This document shows positions 1 to 9,200 of a stretch of 64,000 nt of DNA, in pieces. The stretch covers positions 1,674,001 to 1,738,000 of the forward strand of contig NZ_VKAD01000001.1 of the NCBI RefSeq assembly GCF_008041945.1, in the 5' to 3' direction. Position 1 is the first letter of the stretch, and each line of letters opens with the position of its first letter. The position numbers and the translations under genes were made by a program. A model generated the notes under the pieces. That model did no database searches, had not been told where the DNA came from, and saw nothing but the letters and a program-made list of their open reading frames with translations. The DNA comes from Reinekea thalattae. GTDB lineage: Bacteria; Pseudomonadota; Gammaproteobacteria; Pseudomonadales; Natronospirillaceae.

Positions 1-1249
1 AAATTAAATCAGCAATATCCACTAAGCCTGCCCGATATTTTTCAATGTAATTCTCTAAGCTTTGCTCCGAACTTTGCAGCGCAACTTCAAGATGGGCTTG
101 TTGTGCCGCTAAAGACCGCTCACTCGATAACGCCTCTTCCACTTCGTTGACTGCATTCAATAGCGTTTCCTGATATTGCCAATAGGCTAATTCTGCGGAC
201 AACTCTGCCTCAGCTGCAGCAGCTTTTAACTCACCTGCGTTGAAGATAGGTGCCGACAATTGACCCAGCAAATTCCAAACAGGGCTGGTAAATAACGACT
301 CCACCAATGAATCCGATGAATCCATTAACGCCAAGCTTAAATTAAAACTAGGGAGAAGATCTTTATAGGCTGCAACTGCACGGTAGTCGCTGGCCTCGAT
401 ATTATAGTAAGCACTTTTTAAATCAGGGCGGCGCGATAAGTCTTGCTCTGGTATAGAAACCAATGGCGATAACACTTCAGGAAATTGACTGTCGACATCC
501 ACTGACAAATCGACCCCTAAAACACCAACCAACAACGCAAGACTTCGTTGATTCGAAGTTAATGTCTGCTGATATGCCTGATAGTTTGAAAGTGCCGTTG
601 CCAGTGTGGTTTTAGCGGCGTCCAAATCTTCTAGATCGCCTAAGCCGGCACGGTACTGTTGTAGAATAATAGCTTCGTTAGCTTCTAAAACAGTTAATCG
701 GCGTGATTGTATTTCTAACACCTGCTGTTGATAACTAATTTGCAACCAAGAGCGCATAATACTGGCAGCCAGAGTATCCTTAGCTTCCTGAACACCAGCT
801 AACTGACTGGCGATATCTTTGCTTGCGGCTTTGTTCCTTGCGCTCAGTTTACGCCAAACATCCAACTCCCAGCTGATGGTTAAATCAGTTGAGAACGAAA
901 CATCCGAGCCTTCTTCTTTCTCCGCATCTAGCCCTGCGGTCACGCTTGGCCAGCTGTCACTTGCCGTTGAGGTTCGCTGAGCATAAGCCGTTTTTAGCGC
1001 AATAATGGTTTGCTGCAAACTAGGATTACTGGCCATAGCCTGTTCGATAAGCAGGTTTAACTCAGAGATATTTATCAGATCGGTAATCAGCAAGGCTTCT
1101 TCGGCCTGTTGCTGCTCTCCTTGCCACTGACTAATTTCAGGCGAAGATTGCTCCGCCAGTTCAGCGTAGTTTTGTTTTGGTGTGATGGCGCAACTGGCCA
1201 AAGCAGCCATAGCGGCCCCTGCCAACAGATGGCGACGTCCATAGAGCAT
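1..1249 (-). CDS. Outer-membrane efflux lipoprotein (TolC/NodT/OprM family), 3' end outside window
   Basis: Outer-membrane channel of a tripartite RND-type efflux pump. Reading leftward from an ATG at 1249, the protein starts MLYGRRHLLAGAAMAALASC, a type II signal peptide with lipobox LASC, so it is a lipoprotein. The mature part shows the two repeated coiled-coil halves of the family, with the typical phrases QYRAGLGDLEDL and KYRAGLVDIADL at matching places and the motif SRRPDL between them. About 416 codons are present and the C-terminus runs off the window. The inner-membrane pump and adaptor are not visible and probably lie to the left. A direct repeat upstream (1301-1317) may be its response-regulator site. 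Substrate unknown. Confidence 0.9.
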   Translation of the reverse strand, partial: MLYGRRHLLAGAAMAALASCAITPKQNYAELAEQSSPEISQWQGEQQQAEEALLITDLINISELNLLIEQAMASNPSLQQTIIALKTAYAQRTSTASDSWPSVTAGLDAEKEEGSDVSFSTDLTISWELDVWRKLSARNKAASKDIASQLAGVQEAKDTLAASIMRSWLQISYQQQVLEIQSRRLTVLEANEAIILQQYRAGLGDLEDLDAAKTTLATALSNYQAYQQTLTSNQRSLALLVGVLGVDLSVDVDSQFPEVLSPLVSIPEQDLSRRPDLKSAYYNIEASDYRAVAAYKDLLPSFNLSLALMDSSDSLVESLFTSPVWNLLGQLSAPIFNAGELKAAAAEAELSAELAYWQYQETLLNAVNEVEEALSSERSLAAQQAHLEVALQSSEQSLENYIEKYRAGLVDIADLI

Positions 1250-1300
1250 AATAATGATCCATTTCCATTAGTGATTAGCACACAGTATAGGCAGGCTTAG

Positions 1301-1317
1301 GTTAAGATCAGGTTAAG
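1301..1317 (-). promoter_or_regulatory. Direct repeat GTTAAG-N5-GTTAAG upstream of the efflux gene
   Basis: GTTAAG at 1301-1306 and again at 1312-1317, one helical turn apart (11 bp), about 50 nt before the efflux lipoprotein start. The spacing and sequence resemble sites of OmpR/PhoB-type response regulators such as PmrA/QseB. That a two-component system controls the pump is inference. Confidence 0.4.
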
Positions 1318-1361
1318 ACGGTCGCTTTTTTACCTAGAAGGGTTAGCTCAGCCGACTTAAG

Positions 1362-1679
1362 TTAGTCAGCAAAGCCATAAAGGTTATGCTTGTGGTACAG
1401 CGCATAGTTAACCACCGCGACAATACGATTTAATGAGTTACGCTCTTCTTCGTTTAACTCAGCGGTCATCGACTCAACTAAACTCGGGTAAGCTGCTTGG
1501 CAATCGCTTAGGCTGATTTCGATATCATCAAAATAGACCGAAAACTGCGCAATAAAGTCGGAATTTAACTTTTCTGCTAACGATGAGATATAACGTAATT
1601 CATCAAAATCGATAGCACCGATAAAGGCTAAATTGCCTGAATCGACGGTTGAGGTTCCAGAAAATAATTCAAATGCCAT
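1362..1679 (-). CDS. Hypothetical protein, 105 aa
   Basis: I do not recognise this protein. It is acidic, without signal peptide or membrane segment, rich in Asp, Glu and Ser, and looks mostly helical (for example ELRYISSLAEKL and NRIVAVVNYALYHKHNL). It stands alone between the efflux gene and a LysR regulator on the same strand. The ATG at 1679 follows a weak purine-rich stretch. The regular amino-acid composition and full use of the space suggest a real cytoplasmic protein, but no function can be assigned. Confidence 0.55.
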   Translation of the reverse strand: MAFELFSGTSTVDSGNLAFIGAIDFDELRYISSLAEKLNSDFIAQFSVYFDDIEISLSDCQAAYPSLVESMTAELNEEERNSLNRIVAVVNYALYHKHNLYGFAD

Positions 1680-1818
1680 GCTTAGCCACCTGCCTGCTGC
1701 TGTTTAGATAAGTAAAAGTTACCAGCTTTAAGCCAAGGATTCTAATCAGTGCCTGTCAGCTCTAGAAATTGCGTAAAGCAATCAACAATAACGAGGATGG
1801 CACCGACCGGTAGATGAT

Positions 1819-2706
1819 TTAATCCACCAACTGATCTTTCACCTGTTCCAGCAAGAAATCCCTTAACACCTGATTTGCATGAGAAAGATAACTGTCCTTA
1901 CGCCAAGCAATACTCAGATCAACATAGGTTGGTTCTTCGAACGGCCGAGTTACAATTTGATCGTCTTCCTGAATCGCTACCTTCCACATAGTGGTAATGG
2001 CATAGCCTCGTCGAATAAGCTGTTTCATTAGTGGGAGTAGATTGGTTCGATAGCCGATTCTCGGCACCATATCTTCACGCCGACTAATGCTATTTAAAAA
2101 ATTCTGATAAAAATAACTCTTCCGAAACAGCACCAATTCATAGGCGAGAAAATCGCGATAGTAGATGACTTCTTGCTCTGCCAATGGATGATCTTCCGCC
2201 ATGCACACAATCATTTCTTCACGTGCTAGAAGACCACTTTCCAATTCAGGCCCAACAGCGTTTTCGGCAATGACACCCAGTTCAAGATCACCATCGATTA
2301 ATGACTGCCGAATACTGCCCGTACCTGCATCCAAAATATTCAAGGCAATATCAGGATACTGATGTTTAAACGCCATTAATAACGGAGGTAAAAAGTAAGA
2401 GCCTAACATGCCTGGCACGACGATTTCGGCCTCACCTTGCTGCAACCCTTCTAGGGCGCCCATGGCTAATTTCGCATCTTTGGTTTGCTTAAGAATTTGC
2501 CTAGCGTACTGCATGAATTGGCGGCCGGCTTCGGTTAAATCAACACCTCGATCACGGCGATGGAACAGCCGGACGTTTAAATCCTCTTCGAGCTTTTTGA
2601 TGCTCGCGCTGATTGCGGGTTGCGCCAAGTGTAGCTTACGGGCCGCAGCAGAGATGGTGCCATTTTCGGCCACGCTGACAAAGTGCTGTAACTGGCGAAT
2701 TTCCAT
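1819..2706 (-). CDS. LysR-family transcriptional regulator
   Basis: N-terminal winged helix-turn-helix of the LysR family (residues 1-60: MEIRQLQHFVSVAENG, then AAARKLHLAQPAISASIKKL), followed by a substrate-binding-like effector domain (from about residue 90). At 295 residues it has normal family length. I chose the ATG at 2706, where the family N-terminus begins and AGAGG stands about 8 nt upstream; a further upstream start would add seven unlikely residues. It is divergent from an MFS transporter across a 136-nt gap, the usual arrangement for a LysR protein controlling its neighbour. Effector unknown. Confidence 0.9.
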   Translation of the reverse strand: MEIRQLQHFVSVAENGTISAAARKLHLAQPAISASIKKLEEDLNVRLFHRRDRGVDLTEAGRQFMQYARQILKQTKDAKLAMGALEGLQQGEAEIVVPGMLGSYFLPPLLMAFKHQYPDIALNILDAGTGSIRQSLIDGDLELGVIAENAVGPELESGLLAREEMIVCMAEDHPLAEQEVIYYRDFLAYELVLFRKSYFYQNFLNSISRREDMVPRIGYRTNLLPLMKQLIRRGYAITTMWKVAIQEDDQIVTRPFEEPTYVDLSIAWRKDSYLSHANQVLRDFLLEQVKDQLVD

Positions 2707-2842
2707 GCTTAAGGCCTCTGGTAACACTGAAGGTATAAATATTATCTATACACTGAATAAATACAAAATATTTTTTTTATTGCCCTTAACACCTTACCCT
2801 ACGCGCACTTTCAGCCCACTCCTATGTTTAGAAGTTAATACA

Positions 2843-4045
2843 TTGAAACCACTGCATCACAGCCAACTCATTACTGTGTCAATTTGCCTCTGTTCTGTTG
2901 TCACCTTCTTTAATCTTTATTGGGTACAGCCACTGCTACCCTTACTGCAAAAAGATTTTGGCATTAGCTCGCTGGGTGCGACGCTTTCAATATCTTCAGC
3001 TCTGATGGGGGTCGGGCTAGGCTTACTCATTTTTGCTAGCTGGTCAGATGCTATTGGGCGTTGTAAATTGCTCATCATTGGCACGGCAGGCGGATTATCG
3101 ATCACGCTCATCATGCCTCTTATTGAAAACTACAATGTATTTATTGCCCTGCGTTTCATTCAAGGTACCTTATTAGCTGCCTGCCCTGCGGTTGGTGTAC
3201 CGCTATTGGGAGATGAGCTGAGAAAAAGTTGGCTTGCGCCTGCTATTGGCTTTTATATCGCAGCCAATTCTATTGGCAGTGTCAGTAGTCGCCTTATTGC
3301 TGGTTTATGCGCCAGCATCGGCGGTAGCTGGCAATCTGCAGCAATGGTTGTTGCTCTTTTAAGCATGCTGCTATTTGCAATCGTGTTATATATCTTACCT
3401 GCCCAAAAACGTTTTAAGCCTACTCCATTCAATTTAAAAGACTGCTTAAAATCTTATCAACGACATTTGCGCAGGCCGCGACTCATTTTGCTGTACGTTA
3501 TTATTAGCCTAATGTTTGGTAGTTTTGTGAATCTATTTAGTTTCTTAATGATTACGCTAGGTGCAGCGCCTTATGAGTTACCCAGCAGTATTCTTAGTCT
3601 AATGTTCATTACTTTTTTTGGCGGTACGATCAGTGCTTCGATGGCAGGAAATTACGCCAAAAAGCATGGCCAGATTTCCGGCGTCGCTATCGGTATTGGC
3701 ATTATGTTATGTGCAAATCTATTTTTGCTTGAGGGTCATTTAACGGCAATGGTCATAGGCATGATCATTATGGCATCAGGTTTCTTTTTCGGTCATGCTC
3801 ATGCTTCTACGCTAGTCGGTCGCAGCTGCAAAAAACATAAGGGCAGCGCCCAAGCACTATACAGTTTATTTTATTATGGCGGCGCTAGTGCTGGCGCATT
3901 CGTACTTGATCCTTTTTATCAAGCTTGGGGCTGGTCAGGTATTGTTTTTGGAACCAGTACTGCCTTTATTATTTGCTTAGCCTTAATTGCCATAGAGTAT
4001 TACTACATCACCGACGCTCGCGATGCTAAAGCGTCGGCGGCTTAA
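2843..4045 (+). CDS. MFS transporter (YnfM/multidrug-resistance-like)
   Basis: Twelve-helix major facilitator, 400 residues. The phrase SWSDAIGRCKLLIIGTAGG between helices 2 and 3 matches the MFS loop 2-3 motif, and the first helix region reads FNLYWVQPLLPLL as in the YnfM/arabinose-efflux-like group. The open frame extends far upstream through the LysR gene, but that part has no transporter character. The likely start is the TTG at 2843, which has GAAG 8 nt upstream; no in-frame ATG is available. It is divergent from the LysR gene, its probable regulator. It converges with arsJ with only 11 nt between stops, where small hairpins (4011-4037, 4038-4050) may end transcription. Confidence 0.8.
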   Translation: MKPLHHSQLITVSICLCSVVTFFNLYWVQPLLPLLQKDFGISSLGATLSISSALMGVGLGLLIFASWSDAIGRCKLLIIGTAGGLSITLIMPLIENYNVFIALRFIQGTLLAACPAVGVPLLGDELRKSWLAPAIGFYIAANSIGSVSSRLIAGLCASIGGSWQSAAMVVALLSMLLFAIVLYILPAQKRFKPTPFNLKDCLKSYQRHLRRPRLILLYVIISLMFGSFVNLFSFLMITLGAAPYELPSSILSLMFITFFGGTISASMAGNYAKKHGQISGVAIGIGIMLCANLFLLEGHLTAMVIGMIIMASGFFFGHAHASTLVGRSCKKHKGSAQALYSLFYYGGASAGAFVLDPFYQAWGWSGIVFGTSTAFIICLALIAIEYYYITDARDAKASAA

Positions 4046-4056
4046 AGCCGAAGTCT

Positions 4057-5274
4057 CTACGCACTCGCTTTTTTAGGTAACCAGAACGAAATGACACTCG
4101 CAATAACAATAAAGAACGCCGAAACCCAAAGGCAGGCAACCAAGCCATAAACTTGAAATATCCAGCCAGACAGCACCGTTCCTAACAAGCGGCCCATAGC
4201 GTTGGCCATGTAATAAAAGCCGACATCAAGTGAGACACCATCGTCACCTGCGTAACTGACAATCAAATAGCTGTGCAGTGACGAGTTGATCGCAAATAAA
4301 GCACCAAAAATCATCAGGCCGACAATTAAACTCACCTGCGGCTGAATATTAAAATTCAATGCTAAGGCGATCAGCGCAGCAGATAAGGCCAGCGGCAATG
4401 CCCAATAAAAAGCATGCCTGCCATCCGGTGTTTTTGCCTGTTTACTGCCGGTCAGTTTGGGCGCAAAGCCTTGCACAAAACCATAAGCAATTACCCAGCA
4501 AGCTAAAAAGCCACCAACCCACCAATGATTCCAATTAAATTGCGCCGCCAAGTACACTGGCAACGCAACCACAAACCAAACATCACGTGCGCCAAACAAA
4601 AACATCCTAGCGGCCGAAAGCAAATTGATAGCGCGGCTTTTAGAAAAAATCTCATTAAATTTAGGTTTATTTTTGGCTTTGCCTAAATCCTGTTTCAGAG
4701 TAAAAAGGCTGGCAATCAAAACAGCCAACAGTGCAATAGCCATTGCCAATAGCGCGCCCTGAAAACCTAGCAGTGTGAGTAAGGCTCCGCCGAGAAAAAA
4801 GCCAACGCCTTTAAGTGCATTTTTAGAACCGGTCAGAATAGCAACCCATTTATAAAGCTGGCTTTGAGAATCCTTAGGTACCAATAATTTAATTGAGCTT
4901 TTCGCGCTCATTTTGTTTAAATCTTTAGCAATACCGGACATCGCTTGTGCAGCCATGACCCAAGGCACGGTCAACAGACTTACCGGAACCAACAACATCG
5001 ACAGCGCTAATATCTGCAACAGCAAGCCAACGTTCATGGTTTTGTTCAGCCCTAAGTGCGCACCCAGCCAACCACCGACTAGATTGGTAATAACGCCAAA
5101 AACTTCATAAAAAATAAACAGCATGGCAATCTGCAAAGGGCTGTAGCCCAAGCCATGAAAATAAAGCACAACCAACATTCGCAGTGCGCCGTCGGTCAGT
5201 GTAAAGGCCCAATAATTACCCGTAACAATAATGTACTGACGTACCTCAGATGATAGCTGCGCTAATGCTTTCAT
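4057..5274 (-). CDS. arsJ: Organoarsenical efflux MFS transporter ArsJ
   Basis: Twelve-helix MFS protein of 405 residues. The N-terminus (ITGNYWAFTLTDGALRM type, here TGNYWAFTLTDGALRMLVV) and GLGYSPLQIAMLFIFYE are characteristic of ArsJ. ArsJ is known to export 1-arseno-3-phosphoglycerate, the unstable product made when GAPDH uses arsenate in place of phosphate. The GAPDH gene lies only 3 nt upstream on the same strand, exactly the known arsJ-gapdh pairing. Acts in the inner membrane. No arsR or arsC is seen in the neighbourhood. Confidence 0.88.
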   Translation of the reverse strand: MKALAQLSSEVRQYIIVTGNYWAFTLTDGALRMLVVLYFHGLGYSPLQIAMLFIFYEVFGVITNLVGGWLGAHLGLNKTMNVGLLLQILALSMLLVPVSLLTVPWVMAAQAMSGIAKDLNKMSAKSSIKLLVPKDSQSQLYKWVAILTGSKNALKGVGFFLGGALLTLLGFQGALLAMAIALLAVLIASLFTLKQDLGKAKNKPKFNEIFSKSRAINLLSAARMFLFGARDVWFVVALPVYLAAQFNWNHWWVGGFLACWVIAYGFVQGFAPKLTGSKQAKTPDGRHAFYWALPLALSAALIALALNFNIQPQVSLIVGLMIFGALFAINSSLHSYLIVSYAGDDGVSLDVGFYYMANAMGRLLGTVLSGWIFQVYGLVACLWVSAFFIVIASVISFWLPKKASA

Positions 5275-5277
5275 AGT

Positions 5278-6291
5278 TTATGCCTTATCAGATAAACCGA
5301 CTTTTAATGCCAATTCTGCAACCCGATTTGAATAACCCCATTCGTTATCGTACCAGGCATAAATTTTCACTTGGGTTTCATTAATTACCATGGTCGACAA
5401 GGCATCAATAATGCTCGATCGCGGATCGGTCTTATAATCAATAGAAACCAACGGGCGCTCTTCAAACCCTAAGATATCTTTCAGTTCGTTTTCGCTTGCC
5501 GACTTCAATAACGCATTAACCTCTTCGGCAGTGGTCGCTCGTTCAACTTCAAAAACGCAATCGGTTAGCGATGCGTTAGTCAGTGGAATGCGAACCGCAT
5601 GGCCGTTTAACTTGCCTTTAAGCTCAGGGAAAATTTGCGTAATGGCTGTTGCTGAACCCGTCGTCGTCGGAATCAAACTGGTGCCACACGAACGCGCTCG
5701 GCGTAAATCTTTATGTGGCGAATCGATGATCGTTTGGGTATTGGTAATATCGTGAATGGTGGTCATCGAACCATGCTTGATACCCAATTTTTCGTGAATC
5801 ACTTTAACAACCGGCGCTAAACAGTTAGTGGTACACGAGGCGGCTGTCACAATAGGGTGCAGTTCTTTATTGTATAAATCGTCATTCACACCGACAACGA
5901 CATTCAATACGCTGCCATCCTTTACCGGTGCAGTGACCACGACACGCTTAACACCCTGATCCAAATAGGCTTGCAACAAAGCTTGGCTTTTCATCTTGCC
6001 GCTGGCTTCAATCACCACATCGCAGCCACTCCAATCGGTATCAGCAATCGCTTTGTTTTGAGTACAAGAAACTTGTTTATCATTAACAGAAAACGAAGCG
6101 CCATCGGTTGCTACAGCTTCGTGTTGCCAGCGACCATGAACGGAGTCGAAATTTAATAGATGCGATAACGCTAAAGCATCACCTGCTGGGTCGTTAACCT
6201 GTACAAACTCTAAATCTTTCGAGCCAAAACCTGCGCGCATCGCCAAGCGGCCCATGCGGCCAAAACCATTAATCCCGACTTTGATTGTCAT
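5278..6291 (-). CDS. Glyceraldehyde-3-phosphate dehydrogenase (ArsJ-associated type)
   Basis: Complete type I GAPDH, 337 residues: N-terminal Rossmann motif [14 protein letters not shown], catalytic Cys in [12 protein letters not shown] (about residue 150), and the phosphate-binding stretch TTTGSATAI. Because it lies directly before arsJ in an operon, its job is probably arsenate resistance rather than glycolysis: oxidising G3P with arsenate to 1-arseno-3-phosphoglycerate for export. That role is known for the gene pair. The housekeeping GAPDH should lie elsewhere in the genome. Start ATG at 6291 is preceded by GGAGAG. Confidence 0.92.
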   Translation of the reverse strand: MTIKVGINGFGRMGRLAMRAGFGSKDLEFVQVNDPAGDALALSHLLNFDSVHGRWQHEAVATDGASFSVNDKQVSCTQNKAIADTDWSGCDVVIEASGKMKSQALLQAYLDQGVKRVVVTAPVKDGSVLNVVVGVNDDLYNKELHPIVTAASCTTNCLAPVVKVIHEKLGIKHGSMTTIHDITNTQTIIDSPHKDLRRARSCGTSLIPTTTGSATAITQIFPELKGKLNGHAVRIPLTNASLTDCVFEVERATTAEEVNALLKSASENELKDILGFEERPLVSIDYKTDPRSSIIDALSTMVINETQVKIYAWYDNEWGYSNRVAELALKVGLSDKA

Positions 6292-6355
6292 CGTAAGCTC
6301 TCCTATGTGCCATTTAATTCGCCGCTCAACGCCGCAAAAATAGAATCAGTAAAAA

Positions 6356-6853
6356 TTATTCGCCAATTGAATAGTGTGTTTTTAAATAATTAAGATGTGG
6401 TGCCAGCGTTAACGCCTTTGGTCGTATCGACTGAATTTGAGTTTTCGTCTCTTGCCAGCTAAAGCCTGCTTCCAACATTAAAATGGCGGCCATTAAGCCA
6501 GTACGACCGGTGCCACCGCGACAATGTATCGCAAGCGTGTTTTTATTTTCGACCAACTCTAATAGCGCGGCTTTATTTGCTTGCCATGCTTCGGCAAAAG
6601 CAGCCTCAGGTTCACAGTCATCTTCAACGGGTAATTGAAACCAACGCATACCCATATCGGCAATTTCATCACCCAACGTAGCAACACCCAATTGGCTGAG
6701 TTCTGCATCACCATTCATGGTAATAACCGCGGTTGCGCCTGCTTGTTGCAATACCGTAAGAGCATCGCTAATGGAGGTTTCTTTGGTGCCAGGGCAAGGG
6801 GTGAATACGAATGTCGAACCATTCGCTAAGGCTAGCGTATCATGTGGGTGCAT
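6356..6853 (-). CDS. Dual-specificity/tyrosine phosphatase-like protein in ars operon
   Basis: 165-residue cysteine phosphatase of the CDKN3/dual-specificity type. The P-loop is HCRGGTGRTGLMAAI (about residues 109-123), with the catalytic Cys and Arg six apart (CX5R). A likely general acid lies in QLPVEDDCEPE. It is first in the operon with GAPDH and arsJ, 64 nt upstream of GAPDH. It is unrelated to the low-molecular-weight phosphatase fold of ArsC, and its P-loop keeps the glycines of true phosphatases, so I read it as a phosphatase. Its substrate in arsenic metabolism is unknown. A phosphoester or arseno-ester intermediate is conceivable, which is inference. Confidence 0.8.
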   Translation of the reverse strand: MHPHDTLALANGSTFVFTPCPGTKETSISDALTVLQQAGATAVITMNGDAELSQLGVATLGDEIADMGMRWFQLPVEDDCEPEAAFAEAWQANKAALLELVENKNTLAIHCRGGTGRTGLMAAILMLEAGFSWQETKTQIQSIRPKALTLAPHLNYLKTHYSIGE

Positions 6854-6944
6854 ATAGAATTCCTCTGTTAAAACTGACTGTCGAGTGCTGCTACCTGACT
6901 TAATTACGGCAGGGTGACTATATAAAAGGCTGAGTCTTATACAG

Positions 6945-7004
6945 GCCTAGCTACTAAAGGCCTAATTACTAAAGACTTAGTTATTAAAGGCTTAGTTATT
7001 AAGA
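6945..7004. repeat. Four degenerate 15-bp tandem units
   Basis: Units GCCTAGCTACTAAAG (6945), GCCTAATTACTAAAG (6960), ACTTAGTTATTAAAG (6975) and GCTTAGTTATTAAGA (6990) follow each other without gap, upstream of the phosphatase-GAPDH-arsJ operon. The 12-bp palindrome AACATATATGTT lies beside them at 7046-7057. No coding potential. Confidence 0.85.
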
Positions 7005-7122
7005 CTTTGCATAAAGGCATAGTACTACGACGACATATGCGGGAAAACATATATGTTCAATATGACAAAGAGATGACAGCCCGCCAACCTAAGAAACAGA
7101 CTGGCGAATGGCAGCGAGCCAA

Positions 7123-9111
7123 CTAATGAGCGAGGCGGCTGCGAAGCAATAAGAAGATAAAGTAGCAGCCACCAATAATAGCCACAATGGTTCCGGCTGC
7201 GATCTGCGCGGGGTACAGCACCAGCTGACCAAACGTATCGGCAACGAGCATCAAATTAGCGCCGACCAATAAGGCACAAATAAGCTGAGCTAAAACCTTA
7301 CGCGCGCCAAGCATGACGGCAATATGAGGCGCCAGCAAACCAACAAACGCGACCGGCCCCATGACACTGGTCACTAACGCAACGAGCAGCGCTACGGCAC
7401 ACAAAAGCAGCAGAAATGCCCGCTGCACATTGAGTCCACGGGCATGAGCAAAACTACGGCCACCTGAAATCAGCGTTAACCAACGATGCGCTGTAAACAC
7501 CAAAGCGAGAATAACCCCAACTACAACAGCTAAAAGAAGCGCCGCCTGTTGCGATACTCGATACGTCGAGCCTGCCAACCAAGCCAAGATGTTATAGGAA
7601 GTTTCATCGCCGCGCGCCATGCAAAAATGCACCAGCGCTTCGATCATGGCACCAATCGAAATACCGATCAGCACCACAATAGAGGGCGCGTATTGCTGCT
7701 TTCTTGCCAAGAGAATTAACGCCAACAACGCCAACGCACTACCGAGCAACGCCAACAGTGGCCCAGAATGATAGATGTTATGACCAAAGAAAATACTCGC
7801 CGCGACCAGCATTAATGTCGCACCTGCGGAAATCCCGAGCACATCAGGGCTGGCGAGCGGGTTATAAATAAGCCGTTGCAATAACACACCAGCAACTGCC
7901 GTTGCACTGCCAGCACTGATCGCGGTCAGCATTCTTGGCCAACGTAACGACCAGTTATAGGAACCTGGCAACGAAAACTGCCAACGCTTACCAAGCTCTG
8001 TAACATCAATATGAATAAAGCTGGCAAAGCTGATCATTAACAACAGCAGTAATACCAACAGACCCACAGTCACATGAGTAAAGCGAAATCGGCTGTCTGG
8101 CAAAGCAAGGTGTAGATTATCTTTAGCCTGTAATTTCACGCGAGAAAAATAGATCAACGCCGGTGCGCCGATCATCGCTGTGGCAACACCAGTGGGCAGT
8201 AAGTTAGTGCTAACATTAGTAATAGCAATGGCGAGCGAGTCGGCCAACATTAATATGGCGGCACCTAAAAAGGCACTTAATACTAATTCTTGCCGTGGTA
8301 AACGAGCGCCCATTAGCCGCGAGGCGTTGGGTGCCAATAAGCCAATAAAGCTGATCACACCGACGCTGGCAATCGCCACCGACAAACTCCAAATCGCTAA
8401 ACAGAAGAGCAATAAAAAAGCAGGGATTAAAGAAAGCCCGCGCGCAGAAGCATTGCTCTGCCCTAGGCGTAATAGCATTAACACTCTAGGCGCAAAAACT
8501 AAAATCAATAATAACGGCGAAAGCCTTGGCGCTAACCATTGGAAGGTCTGCCAACCGTTCTGTTCTAAATCACCCGCACCCCAAATAAATAAACCCGTCG
8601 CGTATTGGTTGTGCAGTAAAATAATAGCAGTCGCAATAGAGCCAAAGAGTATATTGACCGCCAAGCCTGCCAGTACAATCGGCAAGCCTGAAAGATTAGA
8701 AAAACCTGCAATCAATATCACCAAGACTAAAGCCAGCATCGCGCCAAACATAGCGATGTATAAACTTAAGTTGGCGGTAATAACCGGCAGCCAAATAGAG
8801 CCGATGACTAACGCTAGCCAAGCACCTGAAGCCGTGCCTAACGTGAGTGGCGACACCAACGGATTTTGCGTCAACTGCTGCATTAGGCTGCCAACGATGC
8901 CTAATGTCGCACCGACAAACAACGCAACCGCTAAACGAGGCAACCTATTTTCCAGCATCAAAATCGCATCGAAGCTCAGCTCTATATTCTGCTGCAACAA
9001 GGCAGATTTAATCAGCAAAAGTTGCTCACTGAACGCCACATCAATACCAACCTGAAGGCTAAAAATTGCCACCAAGCTAAGTATTAAAAATCCGCCGATC
9101 GTCCTTTTCAT
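7123..9111 (-). CDS. fhuB: Iron-hydroxamate ABC transporter permease, two fused FecCD domains (FhuB-like)
   Basis: 662 residues with two tandem FecCD-type permease halves (about 1-325 and 340-662), each with its own GLLAP coupling-loop motif (FIGLLAPNASRLMGA and FVGLLAPHIAVMLGA), as in Escherichia coli FhuB of nearly the same length. It forms the inner-membrane channel for ferric siderophores with FhuC and FhuD, encoded just upstream on the same strand. Last gene of the iron operon. It has about twenty hydrophobic segments. The hydroxamate class is inferred from the fused form plus the FhuF homologue, not from a binding site. Confidence 0.92.
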   Translation of the reverse strand: MKRTIGGFLILSLVAIFSLQVGIDVAFSEQLLLIKSALLQQNIELSFDAILMLENRLPRLAVALFVGATLGIVGSLMQQLTQNPLVSPLTLGTASGAWLALVIGSIWLPVITANLSLYIAMFGAMLALVLVILIAGFSNLSGLPIVLAGLAVNILFGSIATAIILLHNQYATGLFIWGAGDLEQNGWQTFQWLAPRLSPLLLILVFAPRVLMLLRLGQSNASARGLSLIPAFLLLFCLAIWSLSVAIASVGVISFIGLLAPNASRLMGARLPRQELVLSAFLGAAILMLADSLAIAITNVSTNLLPTGVATAMIGAPALIYFSRVKLQAKDNLHLALPDSRFRFTHVTVGLLVLLLLLMISFASFIHIDVTELGKRWQFSLPGSYNWSLRWPRMLTAISAGSATAVAGVLLQRLIYNPLASPDVLGISAGATLMLVAASIFFGHNIYHSGPLLALLGSALALLALILLARKQQYAPSIVVLIGISIGAMIEALVHFCMARGDETSYNILAWLAGSTYRVSQQAALLLAVVVGVILALVFTAHRWLTLISGGRSFAHARGLNVQRAFLLLLCAVALLVALVTSVMGPVAFVGLLAPHIAVMLGARKVLAQLICALLVGANLMLVADTFGQLVLYPAQIAAGTIVAIIGGCYFIFLLLRSRLAH

Positions 9112-9163
9112 TTACGTCATCATTTCCAAAAGTTATTTAACTCAGCTACTCGCTTTACTTCTC

Positions 9164-9200
9164 AAGTGCTAACTTTTTATTTAGGTGCTAACTCTAATAG
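9164..9200. repeat. Two degenerate 18-19-bp units spanning the fhuD stop codon
   Basis: AAGTGCTAACTTTTTATTT (from 9164) and AGGTGCTAACTCTAATAG (from 9183) stand side by side. The second covers the last codons of the upstream binding-protein gene and the first lies just beyond its stop, as if the gene end had been duplicated. Confidence 0.6.

Noticed and set aside
2408-2842. N-terminal extension of the MFS transporter frame
   Set aside because: Overlaps the LysR gene on the other strand and encodes no membrane or signal sequence; TTG at 2843 is a better start.
8180-9055. 291-codon plus-strand frame
   Set aside because: Antisense to fhuB, whose hydrophobic composition leaves the opposite strand open; no domain, signal or ribosome site.
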